Below, in pieces: positions 26,316 to 36,426 of a DNA stretch of 42,838 nucleotides. The translations under genes and the position numbers were made by a program. The DNA comes from an uncultured Myxococcales bacterium (GTDB taxonomy: Bacteria > Myxococcota_A > UBA9042), in the NCBI GenBank assembly GCA_903929795.1, contig CAIYWC010000145.1, positions 1 to 42,838 of the forward strand, read 5' to 3'. The notes under the pieces are model-generated. The model did no database searches. It saw nothing but the letters and a program-made list of their open reading frames with translations, and had not been told where the DNA came from. The stretch's first letter is position 1, and each line of letters opens with the position of its first letter.

Positions 26316-26838
26316 CGGCGTCCGGCGGCGGTGGCAGCGGGTCCAGGAGCACGAGGCCGTCGGGGGCAAAATACATGCCGTCCGCGCTCGCCGTCGCGAA
26401 GTGGCCGTGAACCGTCACTTCCGTCCCCACGGAGAAATGCCGCGCGTCCAGGTCGCGCTCGCCCGCCACCAGCAGCCGCCGCCCCTGACCGGTCTTGTTG
26501 TCGCTCAGCTCCAGGTACGGCGCCGGGCGGCAGACCTTCTCGGTCAGCGCGCACGGGTGCAGCGACGCGACGGTGCCACGCAACTGCAGGCTCGCGGGCG
26601 CTTGGCTCGCCGGGTCGATGGTGTTCAGCTTGGCCTTGTCGGTCGCCAGCAGCCCGCGCACGGACCACGCGCCGTCGGGATAGCGCTCCGGCGCCTGCGG
26701 CGGGTTCAGGTCCGGCACCGGTGGCAGCGCCGCCGTCCCCGCCGTCGGCACGCGCTTGGGACGATCCACAGGCAGCGGCGGCGACTGGCACGCGGCCGTC
26801 AGCAGCGCTGCGGCAGGAATCACAAGCAGGACGCGCAT
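26284..26838 (-). CDS. Small lipoprotein, possible OB-fold domain
   Basis: 184 residues with a clear lipoprotein signal MRVLLVIPAAALLTAACQS (lipobox LTAAC). A Pro-rich stretch follows, then a domain with LRGTVASLHPC...CRPAPYLELSDN...FSVGTEVTVHGHFATAS, which has the strand pattern of small OB-fold proteins (inference). The C-terminus is acidic/Pro-rich and overlaps the next gene. The start at 26838 is preceded by a G-rich site. It lies 36 bp after the upstream lipoprotein gene on the same strand. Function unknown; joint expression with the polytopic membrane protein suggests a common envelope complex. Confidence 0.7.
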   Translation of the reverse strand: MRVLLVIPAAALLTAACQSPPLPVDRPKRVPTAGTAALPPVPDLNPPQAPERYPDGAWSVRGLLATDKAKLNTIDPASQAPASLQLRGTVASLHPCALTEKVCRPAPYLELSDNKTGQGRRLLVAGERDLDARHFSVGTEVTVHGHFATASADGMYFAPDGLVLLDPLPPPPDADAATAKPDGK

Positions 26839-26874
26839 GGCATTTTCCCCCGTTGTTTCAGGCAGATGCTGCAG

Positions 26875-28221
26875 CTACTTCGTCAGCACCGGGATGCGGC
26901 CCGGCAGCGAGACAATCATCAGCGCGTTCGGCACGACAAACACATTTTGCGAGCCAAGGTTCACGAGCGCGCCGTTGACCTGCGCCGTCGCCGAGATGCG
27001 GTTCGCGCCCGGCACCAGATCGACCGCGGCGAACCGGCCCAACGTGTCCGTGGACTGCTTGGTGTGAATCGGCACGGTGTCGTCCTCGTTGTCGTTGAAG
27101 AATGCGTAGCCCGCGGGCGCCACGCCCATGGCGATTTTGGCGTCGTGAATCGGGAAACCGCCGCGCGCCGCCGTGCCGCAGTCGCGAATCCGCCCGCCGA
27201 CCACGCCGTCGCCCGTCGCGATGCTCGCCATGCCGAGCGTCGCCGGAACGAGTTCCCACTGGCCTTCATCGACGATCGTCGGGTCGACGTGGTAGGTCGG
27301 CGTGCCGACGTATTTCTTGGGCTGGCGGTCGGTCGCCGCGTCTTTGTGGTTGGAAAACAGAACGATATCCCAATAATAGCTGTCATGCCACGAAGTCGAT
27401 GCGTCGTGCTTGCGGACCCGCACGACCAGCTCCGTGTTGGTCGGCACGTTCTCCACAGCGTAGACGCCGTGCGACTTGACGCAAATCTTGCCGCCGACGT
27501 CGCCCGTCACTTTTTGGCAATCGTAGCCGTTGGGGCAATCCAGGTGGATCGCGCACGTCGCGCCCGCCGCCACCTTGGCCGCCACGTCGATTTGCGCATC
27601 CACCGCAGGCTTGTCCGGATCCAGCGAGATCGTATGGGCAATCGGCGTGCCGACCTGCGCGGGATCGGCAAAACAGCTGGCGCGCTGGGTGTCGTCGATG
27701 ATGCCGGCGCACACTTCCGGGTGGAAATCGCCGATCTTGAAGACGTCGACTTCGATGTTGGACGTCACGTCGCCGGCGCCAAAGCGGTCGACGATGCCCC
27801 ACATCGTGACCGTCGCGCCGACTGGCAAGCCCTTGATTTCATCGGCAATCGGCTGGTCGACGCAGCCCGTTTGCAGCGTCTCGGTCGACGGCAGGTAGTC
27901 GTTGGCCGGATCGCTGAGGTTGCCGACTTCCGTGGGCGTCGTGACGCAGACGCCGTCGATGCAGTTGCCGTTGGGGCAGTCACCGTCGGCTTTGCAAACG
28001 GGCGTGTAGGTCAGCGCGACCTGGACCGCGGGCACGTCTTCGCCAACCGCCGCGTCGCTCGCATCGGTCGCCGTGACGCCTTCGCCGGGGGCGACCGCGT
28101 CGATCGCCGTGTCCGCGACCGCGTCCTGGTCTTCATGCGCTTCCGTCGTGTTGCCGCAGCCGCTGACGAGGACGGCGCCAGCCGTCGTCCAAGCCAACCA
28201 GGAAAAGTGCGTGAACTTCAT
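26875..28221 (-). CDS. Lipoprotein with Asp/Ala spacer and Cys-rich motif
   Basis: 448 residues. Lipoprotein signal MKFTHFSWLAWTTAGAVLV then SGCGN (lipobox LVSGC). An acidic Asp/Ala-rich spacer follows (EDQDAVADTAIDAV and onward to about residue 55), then a short Cys motif CKADGDCPNGNCIDGVC. The rest is a beta-rich extracellular-type region with further paired Cys and, near the C-terminus, a carboxypeptidase-regulatory-like segment (AVDLVPGANRISATAQVNGA). The function is not recognised. The start at 28221 fits the signal peptide and a GAGGT site; the longer open frame has no support. It heads the probable operon with the two following genes and sits 214 bp downstream of hom on the same strand; I see no regulatory structure in that gap. 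Confidence 0.72.
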   Translation of the reverse strand: MKFTHFSWLAWTTAGAVLVSGCGNTTEAHEDQDAVADTAIDAVAPGEGVTATDASDAAVGEDVPAVQVALTYTPVCKADGDCPNGNCIDGVCVTTPTEVGNLSDPANDYLPSTETLQTGCVDQPIADEIKGLPVGATVTMWGIVDRFGAGDVTSNIEVDVFKIGDFHPEVCAGIIDDTQRASCFADPAQVGTPIAHTISLDPDKPAVDAQIDVAAKVAAGATCAIHLDCPNGYDCQKVTGDVGGKICVKSHGVYAVENVPTNTELVVRVRKHDASTSWHDSYYWDIVLFSNHKDAATDRQPKKYVGTPTYHVDPTIVDEGQWELVPATLGMASIATGDGVVGGRIRDCGTAARGGFPIHDAKIAMGVAPAGYAFFNDNEDDTVPIHTKQSTDTLGRFAAVDLVPGANRISATAQVNGALVNLGSQNVFVVPNALMIVSLPGRIPVLTK

Positions 28222-28435
28222 GGTGAATTCGACCTCGGCAAGCGGTGGACCGCGGCGATGCGCGCAGGCGCGGGCAGGGCGGTCAGACGCCGCGCACGAT
28301 ACCATTGGCGGCCGCGTCGGCGCAAATGCCGCTTCGCAGACTCGGCAAGGTTCGAGCCCGCGCGCGGTTCCCGTCCGAAATGCACCAGCCCTCACCGCAG
28401 ACTGGGGTGTTGGCGATCGGTCGGCAGGCCTGCAG

Positions 28436-29701
28436 CTACTCGGCGACCGCGAGCACGAGCACCGACGTCACTTTCTCCAGCTCCGTCAGCTGCGTCGCGA
28501 CGTCCTGCAGCGGCCGCGCCTGCGACGGTCCGACGATGAAGCCGAGGTCCATCGACTCGCCCGCGGACAGAACGGTCGCGCGATCCTGCACGGAAAACCC
28601 GGACTTGCGCAGGCGATCCTCAATGCGCCGCGCCACGAGCTGCCGGTTGCCATGCACGCGCACGTAGTGGCGCCGCTGCCGTTGCGACGGGTCCGCGAGC
28701 GGCTGCGCGTTCGGCGTCGGCCACCAGGTCGGCGTCCCCAGCGCCACGTCCACGAGATCGCCGACCACCGCCGTCGCCGTCGGCAGCCCGCCCGCGCCTT
28801 TGCCAAAAAAGCTCAAGTCTCCCGCGGACTCACACGTCAGGTAGACCGCATTGTATTCTTCCTCCACGCTCGCCAGCAGGTGCCAAGCCGGCAGCAGCAT
28901 CGGCTCCACCGCCAGCTCCGCCGCACCGTCAGCCAGCTCCTCGGCGTGCGCGATGTGGCGAATCCGGTGGCCCATCCCTTCAGCGAGGTCAAAATCCGCC
29001 GGCGTCAGCTCGCGAATTCCGCGCACCGGAAACGTCCCTGGCTTGCTCCAGATACCCAGCGCGCGGTGCGCCAGGATCGACAGCTTCGCCGCTGCGTCAT
29101 GGCCGTCGATGTCCGCCGACGGATCGGCCTCCGCGAAGCCTTTCTGCTGGGCGAGCGCGACGGCCTTGTCCAGCGGCATCTCGTCTTGTTCCATCCGCGT
29201 CAGGACAAAATTGCTGGTGCCGTTCAGGATCGCCTGCACGCGCGTGATCCGGTCCACGCGCCGGCCCAGCGACCGCAGAATCGGCAGCGCCGCCGCCACC
29301 GCACCTTCGCAGTGCACCGGCGTGCCCGTCTCCTGCGACAGCGCCACAAGTTCGCCCAGCTTCTGGGCAATCAGCGCCTTGTTGGCCGTCACGACCGGCT
29401 TGTGCGCCCGGAGCGCCGCCTCGACCGCCGGCCACATCGCCAGCCCGCCGGCCAGCTCCACGACAATGTCCACGTCCGGCCGCGCGACAAGCGCCAGCGG
29501 GTCCGACTCCAGCGCCAGCCCGTGCGCGTGCGGCCCGCGATCGCGCGCGCGGTCCCGCACGCACGCGGCGACCGGCACCAGCGCGAGGCCAAAACGCTGT
29601 GCAAGATCCAGCCGTTGCCGCGCAAGCAGCTCCAGGACGCCCTGGCCCACCACACCCAGACCGATCAAGCCAAGTCGAACCGTTCGGAGCGATTGCGTCA
29701 T
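28436..29701 (-). CDS. hom: Homoserine dehydrogenase
   Basis: A 421-residue cytoplasmic NAD(P)-dependent enzyme that reduces aspartate semialdehyde to homoserine, the branch point to methionine and threonine. The Rossmann motif GLIGLGVVGQG is at 11-21, the catalytic block is ILNGTSNFVLTRM then AEADPSADIDGHDAAAKL, and the conserved GKGAGGLPTATAVVGDLVD follows. A C-terminal ACT-like region (from about 340) suggests feedback control, as in monofunctional Hom proteins of this length. No aspartate kinase is fused. The start ATG at 29701 directly abuts the stop of metX (TGA ATG, no gap), so the two are translationally coupled. Confidence 0.93.
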   Translation of the reverse strand: MTQSLRTVRLGLIGLGVVGQGVLELLARQRLDLAQRFGLALVPVAACVRDRARDRGPHAHGLALESDPLALVARPDVDIVVELAGGLAMWPAVEAALRAHKPVVTANKALIAQKLGELVALSQETGTPVHCEGAVAAALPILRSLGRRVDRITRVQAILNGTSNFVLTRMEQDEMPLDKAVALAQQKGFAEADPSADIDGHDAAAKLSILAHRALGIWSKPGTFPVRGIRELTPADFDLAEGMGHRIRHIAHAEELADGAAELAVEPMLLPAWHLLASVEEEYNAVYLTCESAGDLSFFGKGAGGLPTATAVVGDLVDVALGTPTWWPTPNAQPLADPSQRQRRHYVRVHGNRQLVARRIEDRLRKSGFSVQDRATVLSAGESMDLGFIVGPSQARPLQDVATQLTELEKVTSVLVLAVAE

Positions 29702-30781
29702 TCAATCCTCAAGTAAAATGCCATGTTCCAGCAACAGCTCCGCCAACGCGACCTGATCCGCCAGAAACGCATCGTGCCCAAAATGCGAGCGCAGCACCAG
29801 CAGTTGCGTCGCCACGCCCGCGGCCTCCAACGCGTCGTTCAGCTCCTGCTGCAGCGCCAGCGGGAACAGCAGGTCCGCCGGCACGCCGACGACTGTGACC
29901 CGGCACCGCAGCGGCGCCAGCGCGGCGGGCAGGGCCGCGGGATCGGCGATGTAGAAGCGATCGATCGCTTCGCTGAGCAGCAAAAAACGCTGTGGCGAGA
30001 AGTGATTGGCGAACTTCTCGCCGTTGTGCTCCAGATAGCTGGCGATCGGCGGGACGGCGGACGTCGGCGTCAGGCGGCCAAAACGCGCGGAGAGCTCATC
30101 GCGGCCGCGGTAGCTGAGCAGCCCGAGTTGCCGCGCCCGCTTCATGGCGGTCGCCACACCCGCGTGCCGCTGCAGCGCGTCCGGCCACGGCGCCCGCAAC
30201 GCATCGCGCACAAGCTCGCGCTGCAGGTGCCGCACGCCCGTGCCCCAGCCGTCGGGCTGATGCCCGGCCGAGATCGTTATCAGACGCGAGATGCGGTCGG
30301 GTCGCTGCAAGGCCAGCGCCAGGCCAACCAGCCCGCCAACGCTCGCGCCGATCCAGGTGACGCCTTGCGGACAGCCGATCTGCATCAGCCACGCCTCGGT
30401 CGCAGCCGCGAGGTCAAACGGCGTCAGGCGCGGCAGATCCACGGCGTCGGTGCGGTCCAACGCGCACAGTGCAGGCCAATCGCTGACGTTGCCCAGCGTA
30501 CCGGGCGCCAGCACCGTGTGGCGATCGAGCTGCAGCAAGCCCGTCGCCTCCAGCGCCTGCCACCAGCCGGGCCGCCGACCGTCGCCCAGCGGCAGCGCGT
30601 CCGCGGTGATGCCGCCGGCAAGCACGAACACGGGCGCAGATCCGAGCGGCGGGCCGTACGCGAACCCGCGCAACGTCACGTCCTGGAGCGTGTCGCCCAG
30701 CTCCAGCGGCAATTCCGCCACGCGACCCAGCAGCGCGCGCGGCTGCGGCAGGATGTGATCGGGTGGCAAGGCGAGCGACAT
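29702..30781 (-). CDS. metX: Homoserine O-acyltransferase (MetX-type)
   Basis: A 359-residue alpha/beta-hydrolase-fold enzyme acylating homoserine for methionine synthesis. The triad is visible: nucleophile Ser147 in IGASVGGLVG, Asp303 in GVPADLLFP, His336 in HFGHDAFL. The GASxGG elbow differs from the GGSMGG of typical acetyltransferases and resembles the MetX branch of Xanthomonas-type bacteria, where metX also precedes hom and some members use succinyl-CoA; the acyl donor is therefore uncertain. ATG 30781 is chosen over a TTG at 30808. No SAM riboswitch is recognisable in the upstream region, which instead carries a 58-bp duplicated sequence. Confidence 0.9.
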   Translation of the reverse strand: MSLALPPDHILPQPRALLGRVAELPLELGDTLQDVTLRGFAYGPPLGSAPVFVLAGGITADALPLGDGRRPGWWQALEATGLLQLDRHTVLAPGTLGNVSDWPALCALDRTDAVDLPRLTPFDLAAATEAWLMQIGCPQGVTWIGASVGGLVGLALALQRPDRISRLITISAGHQPDGWGTGVRHLQRELVRDALRAPWPDALQRHAGVATAMKRARQLGLLSYRGRDELSARFGRLTPTSAVPPIASYLEHNGEKFANHFSPQRFLLLSEAIDRFYIADPAALPAALAPLRCRVTVVGVPADLLFPLALQQELNDALEAAGVATQLLVLRSHFGHDAFLADQVALAELLLEHGILLED

Positions 30782-30913
30782 CGGCAGTCCGGGGCACAGG
30801 GGCGGCAAGTGTAGCGCACGCCGCGGGCGGATGCGACCTGGATCGCGCGGCGGCGGTCGGTCCGGCCGGGGCGAGGTAGTTCCCAGTTCGGCTAGCTGTG
30901 ACGTCTGATAATA

Positions 30914-30971
30914 GGTATTATGTAAACTTGGAAACCAGGGAAAAGAAGGCAGCTGCCGCGCCGTCCTGAAC
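30914..30971. repeat. 58-bp direct repeat, copy A
   Basis: Begins ggtattatgtaaacttgg and ends gccgcgccgtcctgaac, and includes the palindrome ggcagctgcc. Identical to 31017-31074. The AT-rich first half stands out from the surrounding GC-rich DNA. It lies about 130 bp upstream of the metX start in the 502-bp gap (30782-31283) between metX and nadE, which otherwise holds no gene I can support. Confidence 0.9.
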
Positions 30972-31016
30972 GCTGCGCGTTCGCCGCTCCATGTCTTCGC
31001 GGCCGGACGGTTTGTC

Positions 31017-31074
31017 GGTATTATGTAAACTTGGAAACCAGGGAAAAGAAGGCAGCTGCCGCGCCGTCCTGAAC
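31017..31074. repeat. 58-bp direct repeat, copy B
   Basis: Exact second copy, 45 bp downstream of copy A in the same orientation. A 70-codon open frame starts at 31124 just beyond it, but it overlaps the nadE start and has no coding signature. The pair looks like a duplicated remnant of a mobile-element end or a protein-binding site; neither is proven. Confidence 0.9.
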
Positions 31075-31283
31075 TCCCGCGCCTGAATCCACGGCCGAAT
31101 TCCGCCCGGTCCGCCGATTCTGGATGCAGTTCAAGAAGCTAGACGAAATTGGCACGAAGGCGACCTCCGCGGTCGTCGAGGGCCGATTTCGGCGCGGCGA
31201 CGCTGAAATGCGCCAGAAGCGGCTGATCCGGGAGCGCCTTCGCGCTTGGCCGCAACTGCAGTCGATGGTACCGTCGCAGTCCC

Positions 31284-32948
31284 ATGCGCGTCTGCCTCAG
31301 CCAAATCAACACAACCATCGTCGACTTTGCCGGTAACCTCGCGCGCATCACGGCGGCGTGCGACCGCGCGCGCGCTTTGGGAGACGCCGTCGTGGTCACG
31401 CCGGAGCTCGCGGTGACCGGCTATCCGCCGTTTGACCTGCTGGAGCGCCCGGACGTCCTGCGCGCCGGCATCGACGCCATTCAGACGCTGGCCCAGGCCT
31501 CGCACGGGCTGACGCTGATTGCCGGGATCGCGCTGCCCAACGACCAGCCCGGCCGTCCGGCGGTCAATGCCGCGCTCGTGCTGCAGGACGGCCAGCTGGT
31601 GGCGACCATCCGCAAGCGGCTGCTGCCGACCTACGACGTCTTCGACGAGGATCGCTATTTCCAGCCTGGCACCACCGCGCAAGTGCTGGATATCGCAGGA
31701 CGTCGCGTCGGCGTGACGATCTGCGAAGACATCTGGCATTTCGATGACTGCGGCCAGCCGCGGTATCCCGTCGACCCGGTCGCGGAGCTGGTCGCGGCGG
31801 GTGCGGATTGCATCCTGAACCTGTCAGCGTCGCCGTTTGACATCGGCAAGCCGCTGCGGCGCCTGGAGCTGGTGCGCTGCATCGCGTTGGCGCACGGCGT
31901 GCCGGTGGCGTACTGCAACCTGGTCGGCGGCAACGATTCGCTGGTATTCGATGGCCGCTCCTTCGCCGTGGATGGTCATGGCCGGGTGCTGGCGGCCGCG
32001 GACGCGTTTCGGGAAGCGGACTTGCACCTGGAGCTGCCGGGCAAAGTGCCGCCGAATCGGCCGAGCGATGCGACGGTTCCGCCGGGTTTTGAAGTCGCGA
32101 CGCCGCTGGATGCGCGCCAGGCACTGGTGCTGGGTCTGCGGGATTATGTCAACAAATGCGGGTTTCGCGACGTCGTGCTGGGCCTGTCCGGCGGAATCGA
32201 CTCGGCGCTGACGGCGGCGCTGGCCGTCGAAGCGCTGGGCGCGGCCCACGTGACGGGCGTCGCGATGCCGGGACCGTACAGCAGCGCGGGCTCGGTCACG
32301 GACGCGCTGACGCTGGCGCGCAATTTGGGAATTCGCTGCCCAATTATCGGGATTGCCCAACCTTATCAGGCATTTCATGAAGCGTTGCGCAACGAATTCA
32401 GTGCCAACCCAACTTCATCGGGCGATATTACCGATCAGAATCTTCAGGCGCGGGCGCGTGGCACGGTGCTGATGGCGCTGTCGAACAAGACCGGCGCGCT
32501 GCTGCTGACGACCGGCAACAAGAGCGAGCTGGCGGTTGGCTACTGCACGCTGTACGGCGACATGAACGGCGGGCTGGCGGTCATCGGCGATGTGCCCAAG
32601 ACGCTTGTCTACGAAATCGCCATGACTTACAACGCAGAACGTGAAGTGATTCCTGACGATACCCTGACCAAGCCGCCGTCCGCTGAGCTGGCGCCGGACC
32701 AGAAAGACGAGGACTCGCTGCCGCCCTACCCGGTGCTGGACGCGATTTTGCAGCGGCACATCGTGGAGCGCTGGCCGGTCGAGGCGATTGTCGCCGATGG
32801 CCACGCGCGCGCGACGGTGGAGCGCGTGGTGCGGCTGGTGGAGCGCAACGAATACAAGCGGCGCCAAGCGGCGCCCGTGCTGCGCGTGACCCGCAAGGCT
32901 TTTGGCGGTGGTCGGCGCGTGCCGATGGCGCGCAAGTTGCCGGAGTAG
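31284..32948 (+). CDS. nadE: Glutamine-dependent NAD+ synthetase
   Basis: 554 residues, cytoplasmic; amidates nicotinate adenine dinucleotide to NAD+ using glutamine. The N-terminal nitrilase-type glutaminase domain has Glu41 (PELAVTGYPP), Lys111 (RKRLLPTYDVFDEDRYF) and Cys147 (ICEDIW). The C-terminal synthetase domain has the ATP pyrophosphatase loop LGLSGGIDSALTAALA, TTGNKSELAVGYCTLYGDMN and KPPSAELAPDQKDEDSLPPY. Length and domain order match the bacterial glutamine-dependent form. The start ATG 31284 gives MRVCLSQINTT at the domain edge. It is followed by malQ after 6 nt, so the two are likely co-transcribed. Confidence 0.94.
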   Translation: MRVCLSQINTTIVDFAGNLARITAACDRARALGDAVVVTPELAVTGYPPFDLLERPDVLRAGIDAIQTLAQASHGLTLIAGIALPNDQPGRPAVNAALVLQDGQLVATIRKRLLPTYDVFDEDRYFQPGTTAQVLDIAGRRVGVTICEDIWHFDDCGQPRYPVDPVAELVAAGADCILNLSASPFDIGKPLRRLELVRCIALAHGVPVAYCNLVGGNDSLVFDGRSFAVDGHGRVLAAADAFREADLHLELPGKVPPNRPSDATVPPGFEVATPLDARQALVLGLRDYVNKCGFRDVVLGLSGGIDSALTAALAVEALGAAHVTGVAMPGPYSSAGSVTDALTLARNLGIRCPIIGIAQPYQAFHEALRNEFSANPTSSGDITDQNLQARARGTVLMALSNKTGALLLTTGNKSELAVGYCTLYGDMNGGLAVIGDVPKTLVYEIAMTYNAEREVIPDDTLTKPPSAELAPDQKDEDSLPPYPVLDAILQRHIVERWPVEAIVADGHARATVERVVRLVERNEYKRRQAAPVLRVTRKAFGGGRRVPMARKLPE

Positions 32949-32954
32949 CGCACG

Positions 32955-34448
<1,494 letters not shown>

Positions 34449-34551
34449 CGGGCGAATTCCCGACGAATCGCGCAGGTTTTCGCCCCGCTGAAGGCCCAGC
34501 CCTTGTCCGCCGCCGCGAATCCAACTACGCTCTTTGCGAGGAGCGGACGGC

Positions 34552-36426
34552 ATGAGCGAACGCGCGACGACTGAACGCATCTGTCCCCAGTGCGGCCTCA
34601 AGACGCCGGAATCGACTTGCCCGCAGCATGGCATCCCGACGCTGGTGCGCATCCTCGGCGCGGTCGACACCGTGCAAACTGGTGAAATCATTGGCGGCCG
34701 CTACCGCGTCGACAAGCTGCTGGGCAAAGGCGGCTTTGGCGCCGTCTTCCGGGCGACGCACGTCGTGACGCAGCAGGAGCTGGTGCTGAAGGTCCTCAAG
34801 CCCAACCTGGGCGAGGACGAGATGCAGGTCAAGCGGTTTTTGCAGGAAGCGCGGACGGCGTCCAAGCTGAGCCACCCGAACACCGTGCGCGTCTACGATT
34901 TTGGCCAAACGGACGCGGGCCACCTGTACCTGGCGATGGAGCTGCTGCACGGCCAGGAGCTGGGCCAACTGCTGCTGGAAGAAGGGATTTTGTCGCCGGA
35001 GCGCGCGATCCACATCGCGGTCGGCGTGCTGAAATCGCTGGCGGAAGCGCACCAGGCCGGGCTTGTGCATCGGGACTTGAAGCCGGACAACATCTTTTTG
35101 TGCCATGTCCACGGCGAGGACGACTTCGTCAAGGTCATCGACTTCGGCATCGCCAAGCCGATCGAGCAAGGCGACGACGGCGGGCTGACGCGCACCGGTT
35201 TCACCGTCGGCACGCCGAAATACATGAGCCCGGAACAGGTCCTGAACAAGGGCGTGGAAGGCCGCAGCGACCTGTACTCGCTGGGCGTGATTCTGTACCA
35301 GTGCCTGTCCGGCGAGCTGCCGCTGTCGGGCCCGAGCCCGGTCGAGACGATGATGGCGCAGGTCCAGCAGGAGCCGGTCGCGCTGAGCCTCATCTGTCCG
35401 CAGGAGCTGCCGCCGGGGCTCGACGCGGTGGTGATGCGCGCGTTGCGCAAGCAGCCGGCGCAACGGTTTGTCGATGCCGAGGATATGCGGGCCGCGCTGG
35501 AGGACGTGCGCGAGCAGGCGGGGCTGACGGCCGGCCGGCGAGCGCGATCGGCCAAGCTGCGGGCGGTGACGCCGCTGGAGCTGGACAAGACGGCGCCGCA
35601 TCGGGCGGCGACGGGCGTGGCGGACAAGCCGGCGCCGGAGCTGGAGCTGGTCGAGCCGGCGCCCAAGGTCAAGGCGGAACGGACACCGGCGCCGCACACG
35701 GACGCGGGCCTGGCCGCAACGGTGGTGGCCCGCCCGACGCGGCCGCCGACCGCGCCGCAGCCGACCCTGCGGGAACCCACGCCGCCGCGCCACCTCGATT
35801 CGACGCTGGAGTTGCAGGGGCCGCCCGCTGCCGCGCGCGTCCCGGTGCCGCCGTTGGCCGTGCCCCGGACGTCCATGTTGTTGCCGGCCCTGCTGGGCAC
35901 CGCCGCGGCGCTGCTGGTAGCGGCGGGCGTCTGGTGGGCGACGGTCAAACGTCCGGCCGAGCCTGCGCCGCCCCCGTCGCCTGCCGCGACCGCGCCAGAG
36001 CCTGCCGAAGCGGAGCGCGCGCCTGCGTCCGGAGCGGCCAAGCTGCTGGGCGCGGAGCTGGTTGACGCCGCCGTGGCTGAGCTCGCGCCCGCGGTGCGCG
36101 CGTGCAAGCCCGCGGGGGCGGTTGACGCGTCCGTGCTGCTGGACGGCGCGGGCCACGCGACGGATGTGCAGTTCCGCCGGCGGTCCGCTGACAGCGCCGT
36201 GGGCGCCTGCGTCGCCGCTGCGATTCGCGCGCACGCCTTTCCGGCCTCGGATTCGCCGCTGCGTTCCGGCGTGTTGGTTTTTGCCGCTGAGCCGCCGCCC
36301 GCTGAGCCGCCCGCGCCGCTGCCCGCGGTGGAACCCGTCGCTGATTCGCGAAAAACCTTTGCTAAACCAGCACATCGCGCTGTCCGTCCGGCAGCTGCCA
36401 AGCCCAATGGCGACGAGGCCCTGTGA
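34552..36426 (+). CDS. Membrane Ser/Thr protein kinase with N-terminal zinc-ribbon-like motif and AgmX/TonB-like C-terminal domain
   Basis: 624 residues. Residues 11-26 carry C-x2-C-x8-C-x3-H (CPQCGLKTPESTCPQH), a likely metal-binding ribbon. The kinase domain spans about 50-325 with GKGGFG (58-63), Lys80, catalytic Asp175 in HRDLKPDN, Asp197 in DFG and GTPKYMSPEQ. A long Pro-rich linker leads to one membrane helix (about 443-465). Outside it, another Pro-rich stretch precedes a domain (about 500-580) with VRACKPAGAVDASVLLDGAG and VGACVAAAIRAHAFP, similar to the AgmX/PglI-type TonB-like C-terminal domain. It probably couples an envelope signal to cytoplasmic phosphorylation. ATG 34552 follows GAGGAG. 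The stop overlaps the next start (TGATG). Confidence 0.88.
   Translation: MSERATTERICPQCGLKTPESTCPQHGIPTLVRILGAVDTVQTGEIIGGRYRVDKLLGKGGFGAVFRATHVVTQQELVLKVLKPNLGEDEMQVKRFLQEARTASKLSHPNTVRVYDFGQTDAGHLYLAMELLHGQELGQLLLEEGILSPERAIHIAVGVLKSLAEAHQAGLVHRDLKPDNIFLCHVHGEDDFVKVIDFGIAKPIEQGDDGGLTRTGFTVGTPKYMSPEQVLNKGVEGRSDLYSLGVILYQCLSGELPLSGPSPVETMMAQVQQEPVALSLICPQELPPGLDAVVMRALRKQPAQRFVDAEDMRAALEDVREQAGLTAGRRARSAKLRAVTPLELDKTAPHRAATGVADKPAPELELVEPAPKVKAERTPAPHTDAGLAATVVARPTRPPTAPQPTLREPTPPRHLDSTLELQGPPAAARVPVPPLAVPRTSMLLPALLGTAAALLVAAGVWWATVKRPAEPAPPPSPAATAPEPAEAERAPASGAAKLLGAELVDAAVAELAPAVRACKPAGAVDASVLLDGAGHATDVQFRRRSADSAVGACVAAAIRAHAFPASDSPLRSGVLVFAAEPPPAEPPAPLPAVEPVADSRKTFAKPAHRAVRPAAAKPNGDEAL

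Noticed and set aside
28340..28375. A tRNA T-arm-like ggttcgagcc downstream of hom
   Set aside because: Flanking bases do not pair as a T-stem and no acceptor or anticodon arm can be formed.
30782..30913. A possible SAM riboswitch before metX
   Set aside because: No recognisable SAM-I, SAM-II or SAM-IV core sequence or pairing could be found.
31124..31336. A 70-codon ORF upstream of nadE
   Set aside because: It overlaps the nadE start out of frame, lacks a ribosome site, and shows no protein-like pattern.
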